Assembly (NCBI GenBank): GCA_944321765.1 | Contig: CALUMQ010000001.1 | Coordinates: 62,001 to 126,000, forward strand | DNA from: an uncultured Alistipes sp. | GTDB taxonomy: Bacteria; Bacteroidota; Bacteroidia; Bacteroidales; Rikenellaceae | Length of the DNA stretch: 64,000 bases | Direction of reading: 5' to 3' | Part shown: positions 47,146 through 54,678 of the stretch, one piece after another | Numbering within the stretch: the first letter of the stretch is position 1 | Layout: every line of letters starts with the position of its first letter | Translations under genes and position numbers: made by a program | The notes under the pieces: model-generated | Told to the model about the DNA's origin: nothing | Seen by the model: only the letters and a program-made list of their open reading frames with translations | Database searches by the model: none

Positions 47146-48933
47146 ATGAATATCGAGACCTTTCTTACGGAGGCTGTCCGCCAGGCGGTGGAGGCTCTCT
47201 ACGGGCCGCTGGGCGACGAGCAGCTTCAGATCCAGAAAACGCGCAAGGAGTTCGAGGGCGACTATACGCTCGTGACGTTTCCGCTGCTTCGGCGGAGCCG
47301 GAAATCTCCGGAGGCCACGGCGCGGGAGCTTGGCGACTACCTGGCGGAGCACGTTGCGGAGATCCGCTCCTATAACGTGATCAAGGGCTTTCTGAACCTG
47401 GTGCTGGACGCATCGTTCTGGACGGGCCGCTTCACGGAGCTAGCCGCCGACGAGCACTACGGCGAGGCTCCTGCGACGGGCCGGACGATCATGATCGAAT
47501 ATTCGTCTCCGAACACGAACAAGCCGCTCCACCTGGGGCATATCCGCAACAACCTGCTGGGCTACTCGGTAGCTCAGATCCTCAAGGCCAACGGCCATAC
47601 GGTGATCAAGGCGAACCTTGTCAACGACCGCGGTATCCACATCTGCAAGTCGATGCTGGCGTGGAAGCTCTACGGCAACGGCGAGACTCCGGAGTCGACG
47701 GGCATGAAGGGCGACCACCTGGTTGGCAAATACTACGTGGAGTTCGACAAGCACTACAAGGCTCAGATCAAGGAGCTGATGGCAGCAGGCCAGAGCGAGG
47801 AGGATGCCAAGAAGAATGCGCCGATCATGCTCGAGGCGCAGGAGATGCTGCGCAAGTGGGAGGCGAAGGATCCCGAGGTGTACTCGTTGTGGGAGAAGAT
47901 GAACAGCTGGGTCTATGCTGGCTTCGACGTGACGTACAAGGCCCTGGGTGTCGATTTCGACAAGGTCTACTATGAGTCTCAGACCTACCTTCTGGGCAAA
48001 TCGCTTGTCGAGGAGGGTCTGAAGAAGGGCGTCTTCTACCGCCGTCCGGACCATTCGGTGTGGATCGACCTGCGTAACGACGGACTGGATGAGAAACTGC
48101 TGCTGCGCGGCGACGGCACGTCGGTCTACATGACGCAGGATCTCGGTACGGCTTACCGCCGCTTCGAGGACAACAAGCTCGACGACATGATCTACGTCGT
48201 AGGCAACGAGCAGAACTACCATTTCCAGGTGCTGAAGCTCGTGTTGAAGAAGCTGGGCTATGCCGAGTGGAGTGACCACATCACGCACCTTTCGTATGGT
48301 ATGGTGGAGCTTCCCGAGGGGAAGATGAAGTCGCGCGAGGGCACGGTAGTCGATGCCGACGACCTGATCGAGGCCATGGTACAGACGGCCCGGGAGATGT
48401 CCGCCGAATTGGGCAAGCTGGATGGTTGCACGAAGGAGGAGGCTGACGCCGTGTCGACGATGGTGGGCCTCGGCGCTCTGAAATACTTCATTCTCAAGGT
48501 CGACCCCAAGAAGACGATGTTGTTCGATCCGCGCGAGTCGATCGACTTCAACGGCAATACGGGCCCTTTCATCCAATACACCCACGCACGCATTTGCTCG
48601 GTGCTCCGCAAGGCGGCCGAGAGTGGGGTAGCGTCCGCTGCCGAGGTCGGGAGCGACGTTCCATTGCTTGCCGAAGAGATCGACCTGATCAAGATGCTGA
48701 CGGAGTACCCGGCCCTGGTGAAATCCGCCGGCGACAACTTTGCGCCGTCGATTCTTGCGGCCTATGTCTATGACCTTGCCAAGCAGTTCAACGGCTACTA
48801 CCACGACCATTCGATCCTGCGGGAGGAGAATGCTGCCGTCCGTTCGATGCGCCTGGCCCTTGCACAGCAGGTTGCACGTGTCATCCGCCGTGGCATGGCG
48901 CTGCTGGGCATCGACGTTCCGGAGCGCATGTAG
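47146..48933 (+). CDS. argS: Arginyl-tRNA synthetase
   Basis: 595 residues. Class I synthetase: N-terminal Add-1 domain (1-110) for the tRNA D-loop, the SSPNTNKPLHLGHIRNNLLG catalytic segment with HLGH as the HIGH motif, VNDRGIHICKSM, and the KMSKS-equivalent GKMKSREGTVVDADDL. The C-terminal DALR anticodon-binding domain carries YTHARICSVLRKA. Sequence and length are those of normal bacterial ArgRS. It is monocistronic with its own promoter. Confidence 0.97.
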   Translation: MNIETFLTEAVRQAVEALYGPLGDEQLQIQKTRKEFEGDYTLVTFPLLRRSRKSPEATARELGDYLAEHVAEIRSYNVIKGFLNLVLDASFWTGRFTELAADEHYGEAPATGRTIMIEYSSPNTNKPLHLGHIRNNLLGYSVAQILKANGHTVIKANLVNDRGIHICKSMLAWKLYGNGETPESTGMKGDHLVGKYYVEFDKHYKAQIKELMAAGQSEEDAKKNAPIMLEAQEMLRKWEAKDPEVYSLWEKMNSWVYAGFDVTYKALGVDFDKVYYESQTYLLGKSLVEEGLKKGVFYRRPDHSVWIDLRNDGLDEKLLLRGDGTSVYMTQDLGTAYRRFEDNKLDDMIYVVGNEQNYHFQVLKLVLKKLGYAEWSDHITHLSYGMVELPEGKMKSREGTVVDADDLIEAMVQTAREMSAELGKLDGCTKEEADAVSTMVGLGALKYFILKVDPKKTMLFDPRESIDFNGNTGPFIQYTHARICSVLRKAAESGVASAAEVGSDVPLLAEEIDLIKMLTEYPALVKSAGDNFAPSILAAYVYDLAKQFNGYYHDHSILREENAAVRSMRLALAQQVARVIRRGMALLGIDVPERM

Positions 48934-48953
48934 CCTGCCGGACAAGGAAAGAG

Positions 48954-48984
48954 TTTGATAATCCGAAAGGATTTTCTATATTTG
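48954..48984 (+). promoter_or_regulatory. Promoter of the small gene at 49015
   Basis: TTTG (48954-48957), 19 bases, TATATTTG (48977-48984). It is a perfect match, 31 bases upstream of the ATG. Confidence 0.78.
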
Positions 48985-49014
48985 TCGAAGCAAAATTTTA
49001 AACACGATACCGAT

Positions 49015-49302
49015 ATGGCAAATTTACGAACCCTGAAGAAGGAGATCGACTACCGCCTCGAGGAGGTGCTGTTCGATTGCGATATGGCGATGTGCTTCCA
49101 GCCGTCTAAGGAGCAGGAAGTCTTCGCCGTGATGCAGGATGCCGTTGCACTTCGCAACGATCTGTTCGTCAAGGTGATGAATCCTGCCGAGCCGCACAAT
49201 CCGTCGTTGGTGCGCAAGCACTACGCCGCGCTGCGTGCCGAGATGGAGGATTCGTTCGACAAACTTTTCGAGCGCCTGAGCGCCATCAACGAGAAGAAAT
49301 AG
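49015..49302 (+). CDS. Small conserved helical cytoplasmic protein, unknown function
   Basis: 95 residues from the ATG at 49015. The sequence is almost entirely alpha-helical and charged: LRTLKKEIDYRLEEVLFDCDMAM, then an acidic hairpin and ALRNDLFVKVMNPAEPHNPSLVRKHY, ending KLFERLSAINEKK (positions about 3-25, 43-70 and 83-95). I recognise a small Bacteroidetes-conserved protein but know of no function; no metal motif, no signal peptide and no TM are present. It has a perfect promoter of its own, which argues that it is real. Confidence 0.72.
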   Translation: MANLRTLKKEIDYRLEEVLFDCDMAMCFQPSKEQEVFAVMQDAVALRNDLFVKVMNPAEPHNPSLVRKHYAALRAEMEDSFDKLFERLSAINEKK

Positions 49303-49324
49303 CGCACAGCCGTTTTTCATGCAT

Positions 49325-49370
49325 GAAGCGGTGCGGATCCTCTGAAGGATCTGCACCGCTTCGTTTTCTT
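49325..49370. terminator. Bidirectional terminator
   Basis: A 16-bp stem (49325-49340 with 49347-49362, one G-U pair) around TCTGAA, followed by GTTTTCTT, lies between the small gene and the converging ABC ATPase gene. Confidence 0.85.
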
Positions 49371-49396
49371 GGCTGGTATGCGTTCAGTCCATCTAT

Positions 49397-50167
49397 CTAT
49401 TCGTGATCGCGGCAGCAGTCTCCCGGATGATGCTCCAGTACGGTGTGGGGAACCATGCCGTGAGAGACGATCTGAATCGGGCAGTCGTAATTCCGCAACT
49501 GTTCCTCGGTGAGGATGTTCGAGTGGTGGCGGTGAACGTGGCGATTCACGCACACGATCTCCTTTACCACGCTGGTGATGGTTCCGATGTCGTGCGACAC
49601 CATGACGATGGCCATGCGTTTGTTCAACTCGCGTAGAGAGTCGTAGAGGGCCTTTTCGAACTTGTTGTCCACGAAGTTCGTCGGTTCGTCGAGGATCAGC
49701 AGCCGGGGCTCGGCGATGATGGCGCGGCACAGCAGGGCCCGCTGAAGCTGCCCTCCGGAGACCTCACCCACGGGATGCCGTGCCGCTTCGGCGATTCCGG
49801 CCTCTTCGAGCAGTTGCAGGGCCTTCGAACGATCCGCCTTCGTGTAGCGCGAGCGAAATCCGCGCCGTCCCTGCAGCCCCGACATCACAACCTCAAGGAT
49901 CGAGATGGGGAATGCCCGGTCGAAGTTCGAGATCTGTGGCATGTATCCGATCAGCCGCTCGCTTCCGCGAAACAGCTCGGGTGCAAGCTTCACTTCACCC
50001 GTGTGGGGTACGGTTCCGAGAATGGCCTTTACCAGGGTTGTTTTCCCGCCGCCATTTGGCCCTATGACTCCGAGAAAGTCCTTTTCTCCAATCTCGAGAT
50101 TGACGTGTTCCAGCGCCTCGACGCCATCGTATGTAACGCCGACATCGCGCAGTGTCACCAGATTCAT
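49397..50167 (-). CDS. znuC: Metal-type ABC transporter ATPase (ZnuC/MntB-like)
   Basis: 256 residues. Walker A is GPNGGGKTTLVKAILG, the signature is EVSGGQLQRALLCRA and Walker B is PRLLILDEPTNF followed by the D-loop. The H-loop His is in MVSHDIGTI. It is most like ATPases of the zinc/manganese ABC family (ZnuC, MntB, TroB). The C-terminal tail reads LEHHPGDCCRDHE and may bind metal. It overlaps the substrate-binding gene by four bases (ATGA). No permease follows; the gene ends at a bidirectional terminator. Zinc specificity is an inference. Confidence 0.88.
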   Translation of the reverse strand: MNLVTLRDVGVTYDGVEALEHVNLEIGEKDFLGVIGPNGGGKTTLVKAILGTVPHTGEVKLAPELFRGSERLIGYMPQISNFDRAFPISILEVVMSGLQGRRGFRSRYTKADRSKALQLLEEAGIAEAARHPVGEVSGGQLQRALLCRAIIAEPRLLILDEPTNFVDNKFEKALYDSLRELNKRMAIVMVSHDIGTITSVVKEIVCVNRHVHRHHSNILTEEQLRNYDCPIQIVSHGMVPHTVLEHHPGDCCRDHE

Positions 50168-51024
50168 TGTCGGGAGGTTATTAGATCGGTTATGACGTCG
50201 ATATTGGCAACGACGTCCTCACTCAGAGGGTCTATTTCGACAGTCTCAGCCCCCATGTCGCGAGCCACGGCCTCGACGACAGATGCCGGGAACTGACTCT
50301 GATAGAATACCTTGCGTATTGTATCCTCACGACCTTTTCGGATGATCTCGGCCAGACGGCGTGCCGAGGGTTCCTTCCCGTCCTCCTCGATGGCCACCTG
50401 TTCAATGCCGTAATCCCGGGCGTAGTAGGTGAGGGCAGGGTGGTAGATGATGAAATAGCGCATTCCGCTTCCGGCAATCTTTGCGGCCGTGCGAGCATCG
50501 AGTGCTTCCAGCTCCTCGCAGATTTTCTTGTAGTTAGACTCGTACTTCAGGGAGTCGGGATAGCGCTGATGAATGGCTTCAAAGGCATTTCCCGCCATTT
50601 GGATCAGCGCTTTGGGTGCCGTCCACACATGAGGATCCACACCATGCGTATGCTTCTTTCCGTCGTGTGCATCCCCGTGGGCGCAACTGCCTTCAAGCAG
50701 CTCGATCCCGCGACTCAGATCGACAACCTTCTCCGGATCTGCGACCTTTGCGAGGAGTGTTTTCTCGAAGTCAATCAACCCGACATTGAAAACAAGTTGT
50801 GCGCGATTCAGCGCCGTGAACTGCCTGGGAGTCGGTTCAAAGGTTTCGGGACTGGCTCCGGCCGGCACGAGCACCTCTACGGGAAAGTCGTTGCCGACAA
50901 TTCCCTGCACGATGCTGCGCAGGGGCAGGATCGAGACGTACATGGTATTATCGTCTGCCGCCGGATTTGTGGTGCAAGCTGTGCAAATGGCGGCAGCGAT
51001 TAACAGGGATACTATTTGCTTCAT
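50164..51024 (-). CDS. znuA: Metal-binding lipoprotein of a zinc-type ABC transporter
   Basis: 286 residues from the ATG at 51024. Lipobox ICTACT. Cluster A-I / TroA fold: VSILPLRSIVQGIVGNDFPVEVLVPAGASPETFEPTPRQ (quoted by position, residues 28-66) includes the usual first-site residue region. The loop CAHGDAHDGKKHTHGVDPHVW (141-161) is His-rich as in ZnuA. YFIIYHPALTYYARDYGI and the conserved Glu in QVAIEEDGKEPSA follow. It captures zinc, less likely manganese, in the periplasm. The gene is coupled to the ATPase. A Zur box was not recognised. Confidence 0.88.
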   Translation of the reverse strand: MKQIVSLLIAAAICTACTTNPAADDNTMYVSILPLRSIVQGIVGNDFPVEVLVPAGASPETFEPTPRQFTALNRAQLVFNVGLIDFEKTLLAKVADPEKVVDLSRGIELLEGSCAHGDAHDGKKHTHGVDPHVWTAPKALIQMAGNAFEAIHQRYPDSLKYESNYKKICEELEALDARTAAKIAGSGMRYFIIYHPALTYYARDYGIEQVAIEEDGKEPSARRLAEIIRKGREDTIRKVFYQSQFPASVVEAVARDMGAETVEIDPLSEDVVANIDVITDLITSRQ

Positions 51025-51072
51025 GGTTGTTGTTCCAGCGTGCGTTGGGCCCAATGGGTCGCAAATGCTTTG

Positions 51073-51080
51073 CAAAGGTA
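51073..51080 (-). promoter_or_regulatory. -7 box of the znuAC genes
   Basis: The minus strand reads TACCTTTG about 50 bases upstream of the start. No clear -33 element. Possible metalloregulator sites were not recognised. Confidence 0.5.
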
Positions 51081-51346
51081 ATAAATAATGCCGTGATTTA
51101 CTTTTTCTGACCGCTCGATCCCGTAAAAACGTCGAAATTTTGCATTGTTAAATGTATCAGCGTCGTTTTCTCACTCGGATCTTCGAATCATGCACCAGAT
51201 ATCCCGTTTTCTTTCCTCTGTGTTGCTTAGAGTCATGAGCAAGTAGGAGACGTTTCATTTTTACATCTCTTTACCCCACCTTTTACCCTGCCTTAATTTA
51301 ACATAATGTAAATATTATTCCATTTTCTGATTGCAAATTTTCATTT
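51081..51346. other. AT-rich intergenic stretch without a gene
   Basis: Between the end of the GNAT gene on the minus strand and the znuA promoter. Only stops and short frames are seen. There is no tRNA, no strong hairpin and no repeat that I can support. Confidence 0.5.
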
Positions 51347-51844
51347 TCAAGCCTCAACCTCGCCTGTTTGATATAACATAATGTATTCTTCGGGAGTTTC
51401 ACGGACGACAGCGAATCCCGATTTATCATATAAATGGAACGCAAAGTTTTCTTTCTGAACAGCCAGTGATACGCCACGGCAACCTGAGGTCTTTACGGCA
51501 TTGACCAAAGCCGTGAGCAGCCGCGTTCCGATTCCACGCATTCTGTGCTCCTTTCTGACAGCCATGGCCAGTTCGGGAATTCCATCTCCAACATACCCGA
51601 ATCCGGAGATTGCGCGGCACCATGCAATCCCGATGATCTGTTCTGAACCCAATTCTACGGCGCATCGAGCCATGTCGTATGACGATTTTCCGAACCTACG
51701 CCAGTAGCAGCCCAATGCCGGCTCCTCGACGATCGCACGCGGCGGCGCGGGAACGCCCTCCGGCAAAAAGATCGCCTCGTAGAGGAACTCCCTGAGTAAT
51801 CCGTATTCTTCGGCTTGTAATTTTCTGAAGATGTATACAGCCAT
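51347..51844 (-). CDS. GNAT-family N-acetyltransferase
   Basis: 165 residues. The GNAT fold is visible: strand 1 with VYIFRKLQAEEYGLLREFLYEAIF (by position, residues 3-26), then IIGIAWCRAISGFGYVGDGIPELAMAV. The acetyl-CoA pyrophosphate loop is RKEHRMRGIGTRLLTALVNA, with the R-x-x-G-I-G-T core. The C-terminal NFAFHLYDKSGFAVVRETPEEYIML is typical. The substrate is unknown. It is monocistronic; the 160-base upstream region holds no obvious promoter match. Confidence 0.85.
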   Translation of the reverse strand: MAVYIFRKLQAEEYGLLREFLYEAIFLPEGVPAPPRAIVEEPALGCYWRRFGKSSYDMARCAVELGSEQIIGIAWCRAISGFGYVGDGIPELAMAVRKEHRMRGIGTRLLTALVNAVKTSGCRGVSLAVQKENFAFHLYDKSGFAVVRETPEEYIMLYQTGEVEA

Positions 51845-52005
51845 AATTCGTTATTGAGCAATCTCTCCGGACTCCATGTTCCGGAGATAGGATTTTCCGG
51901 ATGGTTGGATCGTACACGTTCCCGTTTCCGATTAGGGCGAAAATAACTGTCGCGTGGAACTTCTGGAGAATGCGATATTCCGTGCGGAGATACGTGAAAA
52001 TTATT

Positions 52006-52626
52006 TTATCGCAATGTCGGACGGTAATCCTCGAATGTTCCGTCGGCATAGCAGATGACTACTCTGAGAATCGGAGTTGAGTTTGTCCCGTGGCCGGAGC
52101 CTGCAGCCGGTCGTCCATCTGCGGTTGCTGCCGCTCCGGGAAGCCGACCCTGACTTCCGAATGTTCCAGCAGCAGCTGTTGCTTCCGGAGATCTTTCTCC
52201 TTGTGATGCGGAGACAGCTCCCGTGATATCAAACAGCCCTCCCTGAAATCCGTTGCCGCGGCTCCTGGGGTCCGAAGCCTCTTTGCCAGGAGCGATGTCT
52301 CCCGATGCTGCACCTGCGGATCCGGCTGTTGCGACAGCATTCATTCCACCTTCAGACCATCCTGCCACTTCTGTACTCGGATGCCTCCCCGGAACTTCGC
52401 TGCCTGCGCCCGTCGAACGGCGATACATGTTTGGATCGTCGAGCAACAGCCAGTCGGGATTGATCTGGGGAAACCGTCTGAGAATTTTACACAGCAGGTC
52501 GAGACTGGGCTTGTTTCTCTCGGAGAGGACGTGGGAGATGATAGCCGGACTGATGTCAAGGAGATCGGCGAGTTGTCCGGGCTTCAACCCTTCGCGCTGC
52601 ATCAATTCGAGGATTTTGGCTTTCAT
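52006..52626 (-). CDS. XRE-type helix-turn-helix regulator with disordered linker
   Basis: 206 residues from the ATG at 52626; the frame upstream overlaps the promoter. The N-terminal HTH (about 1-60) reads ILELMQREGLKPGQLADLLD, then ISPAIISHVLSERNKPSLDLL and FPQINPDWLLLDDPNMYR, a common Bacteroidetes family. Residues about 70-185 are low-complexity and rich in Gly, Ala, Ser and Pro, so they look disordered. The conserved C-terminal unit RVVICYADGTFEDYRP is a short beta strand plus tail that recurs in this family. Targets are unknown. It is followed upstream by the largest AT-rich gap in the window. Confidence 0.75.
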   Translation of the reverse strand: MKAKILELMQREGLKPGQLADLLDISPAIISHVLSERNKPSLDLLCKILRRFPQINPDWLLLDDPNMYRRSTGAGSEVPGRHPSTEVAGWSEGGMNAVATAGSAGAASGDIAPGKEASDPRSRGNGFQGGLFDITGAVSASQGERSPEATAAAGTFGSQGRLPGAAATADGRPAAGSGHGTNSTPILRVVICYADGTFEDYRPTLR

Positions 52627-52640
52627 GGGGCAATTTTTTA

Positions 52641-52671
52641 CAAATATAAACACTTTTCTTTTGTAAAGCAA
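52641..52671 (-). promoter_or_regulatory. Promoter of the XRE regulator gene
   Basis: Minus strand TTG (52669-52671), 20 bases, TATATTTG (52641-52648). Confidence 0.7.
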
Positions 52672-53214
52672 GAAAAATGCACATTTGTAAAATGTTAATA
52701 AGTGTGGATAAAGTTTACAATTGTCAACAACATAATATCGTTAAAACTTTGTAAATCCCTTTTATCTACTATTGCTTTATGTTGAATGATATAAAAAACT
52801 GATTATAAATATATTTATCTGAAAAATAATACGTTTGCAGGCCCACCTTCCCCATAACACGCCTTTCATAGGTATATATATGAATTTACACTTTAATTTA
52901 ATCATATAAATGTCTGGTTATATGCGCATTTATATATAAAGTTTAGTGATTTGATTCTATAAAATGCGGCTTAGAATCGGTGTTTACTACCCCACTCAAT
53001 ATATTTTCCAATTCTATATATTAACAGCGGTTAAACAGTTGTGAGATTTACATTAGTATACAATTATATCTTTCCCACAATATCCTTGTATTAACAAATG
53101 TAAATTACACTACCCTATTCTGTAAAAATTAATACTTTTTGCTGTTTTTCGGATTCCTGTTAAGGTTCTTATCTCATTTGGTATTCTTTGACGCTACATT
53201 ATGTTAAATAAAAC
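52672..53214. other. AT-rich gene-free region, candidate origin or regulatory region
   Basis: About 540 bases without any frame worth calling, strikingly AT-rich for this GC-rich chromosome. It holds one perfect DnaA box, TGTGGATAA (52703-52711), a near match TTGTCAACA (52720-52728), TTTCCCACA (53071-53079), and several TATA-rich runs. No inverted-repeat ends, transposase remnants or tRNA were seen. Confidence 0.4.
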
Positions 53215-53249
53215 AAAAAAGGTAGAGGTATTTTCACCTCTACCTTTTT
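53215..53249. terminator. Terminator after the HIT-protein gene
   Basis: GGTAGAGGT (53221-53229) pairs with ACCTCTACC (53236-53244), flanked by A6 and T5. It is a strong bidirectional intrinsic terminator. Confidence 0.92.
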
Positions 53250-53273
53250 GATTCTATGTGTTTTAAATATTTG

Positions 53274-53672
53274 TTAACAGCCTGTTTGTTTCGATAACTT
53301 ATCGGCTATTTCCTGGAACTCTTCAGGCGTCAAATGGAGCTTTTCGCGGTGAAAATCCACGTCACTTTCGTTCTGAATCGGGATCAAATGGATGTGCGCA
53401 TGCGGAACTTCGAGGCCCAAAACCACTACAGCGACCTTTTTACACGGTATTTCGCGGCGGATTTTTGCCGCAACCTTTTTTGCGAATATCATCATTCCGG
53501 CCAGCGTCTCGTTGTCGAGATCAAACAGGTAGTCCACCTCCTGTTTCGGGACGACAAGCGTATGTCCCTTGACCAGCGGATTGATATCCAGAAATGCATA
53601 GTAGCGGTCGTCCTCGGCGACCTTGTACGAGGGGATCTCCCCTGCGATAATGCGAGAAAAAATCGTTGCCAT
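53274..53672 (-). CDS. HIT-family (histidine triad) protein, HinT-like
   Basis: 132 residues. Starts MATIFSRIIAGEIPSYKVAEDD, the standard HinT beginning. DINPLVKGHTLVVPKQEVD and the catalytic triad HAHIHLIP near residues 93-100 complete the family. HinT proteins hydrolyse adenosine phosphoramidates such as AMP-lysine. It is cytoplasmic and alone in its transcript, ending at a strong terminator. Confidence 0.92.
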   Translation of the reverse strand: MATIFSRIIAGEIPSYKVAEDDRYYAFLDINPLVKGHTLVVPKQEVDYLFDLDNETLAGMMIFAKKVAAKIRREIPCKKVAVVVLGLEVPHAHIHLIPIQNESDVDFHREKLHLTPEEFQEIADKLSKQTGC

Positions 53673-53798
53673 ATTTGTTCGTTTTATGAGATGTCGGATT
53701 TATGAAATGTTCGAACCTCTTGCGACCATGCCCCGTGACGTTTTTTGGCGATTCTCGTCCCCTTTTCCAGTGCTTCGAGGCGTGGGATTGGCGCCGTT

Positions 53799-54071
53799 CT
53801 AGATGGGCTTTTTTCCGGCCAATATGCGTCTGTTGTTGACGATTCCGATCCCGATATTCAGGAATCCGGTAGACAGGATGATGATATTTGCCCACCCGAT
53901 CGAAAATACGCCGCAAAGAGCTGCTGTACACCATCCTATGGTCAGCATGCACCACGTTCCGAGGAGGATGTATAGCACCCTCAAATGACGTTTTATGCGG
54001 GCTGGATCCTCTGCGGCTGCACGCCAGCGCCGCTCTTCAGCCGTCGGCTCCTTGGGGGACATCGGTTTCAT
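53799..54071 (-). CDS. Small inner-membrane protein with two TM helices
   Basis: 90 residues from the ATG at 54071; a GTG at 54098 would add nine residues. An N-terminal charged part (KEPTAEERRWRAAAEDPARIKRHLRV) is followed by TM helices at about 32-52 (YILLGTWCMLTIGWCTAAL) and 58-78 (ANIIILSTGFLNIGIGIVNN), then NRRILAGKKPI. No family was recognised. The coding signs are good and it lies between the HIT gene and the membrane-anchored gene below, all on one strand. Confidence 0.5.
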   Translation of the reverse strand: MKPMSPKEPTAEERRWRAAAEDPARIKRHLRVLYILLGTWCMLTIGWCTAALCGVFSIGWANIIILSTGFLNIGIGIVNNRRILAGKKPI

Positions 54072-54125
54072 GGTTGTCTGGTAATGCTCGTGTTCCACTG
54101 GCAGGTTTCACCTCCTGCCGAAAGG

Positions 54126-54671
54126 TCACTCATCGAATTTGGGCTTCAGAATCTCCGAATAGATGACAGCCCGCCGCAGATCAAACTCCTCGCCGAGGAT
54201 TGCCTCGATCCCCCGGTTTCTTTCCTGCCGGTTGCATCCGTTTGTCTTTGCATCCGGTTCCGGACTGACTGAAGCCATTGCGCCGTGTTGAGCTGTCGTC
54301 GGGGCAATTCGTCGTGCATCGGTCTCAAAGGCTCTGTGCTGGACCAATGAGGGCTTTCCATGCTGCTCGATGGATGGATTCAACTTCGACAGGGTTTTCT
54401 GCTCTTTGTCGGAATGACATGCCGGGGATCCTTCTGTCGATTGCTGCGGGGTAACTTTGGGCGTCGCACGACGCGGCATACCGAGGATCTCCGGCATGCG
54501 CGGAATCTCCGGTCGAGCCGGAGCCTCCGGGTGCTCCTCCGACGCGGGCCAAGCTTCGTCGTGCGGTTGAGCACTCCCCTTTCCACGGGCCTTCCGGGCC
54601 TTCGAGCCGAGGTTTGATAACGCTATTCCGGCGATTACCAACACCCAGATGATCGTTCCGATATCTTCCAT
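54126..54671 (-). CDS. Single-pass membrane protein with conserved C-terminal motif
   Basis: 181 residues. N-terminal TM anchor (about 6-22, TIIWVLVIAGIALSNLG) followed by a low-complexity basic/proline linker. The C-terminal tail EEFDLRRAVIYSEILKPKF is the only dense, conserved-looking segment. This tail recurs in small Bacteroidetes membrane proteins encoded near recA or rsh. Function unknown. It follows rsh by eight bases and is probably the last gene of the recA-rsh operon. Confidence 0.55.
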   Translation of the reverse strand: MEDIGTIIWVLVIAGIALSNLGSKARKARGKGSAQPHDEAWPASEEHPEAPARPEIPRMPEILGMPRRATPKVTPQQSTEGSPACHSDKEQKTLSKLNPSIEQHGKPSLVQHRAFETDARRIAPTTAQHGAMASVSPEPDAKTNGCNRQERNRGIEAILGEEFDLRRAVIYSEILKPKFDE

Positions 54672-54678
54672 GCCGGTA

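Noticed and set aside
47440..48945. A 501-codon frame antisense to argS
   Set aside because: A shadow frame; argS motifs are complete on the sense strand.
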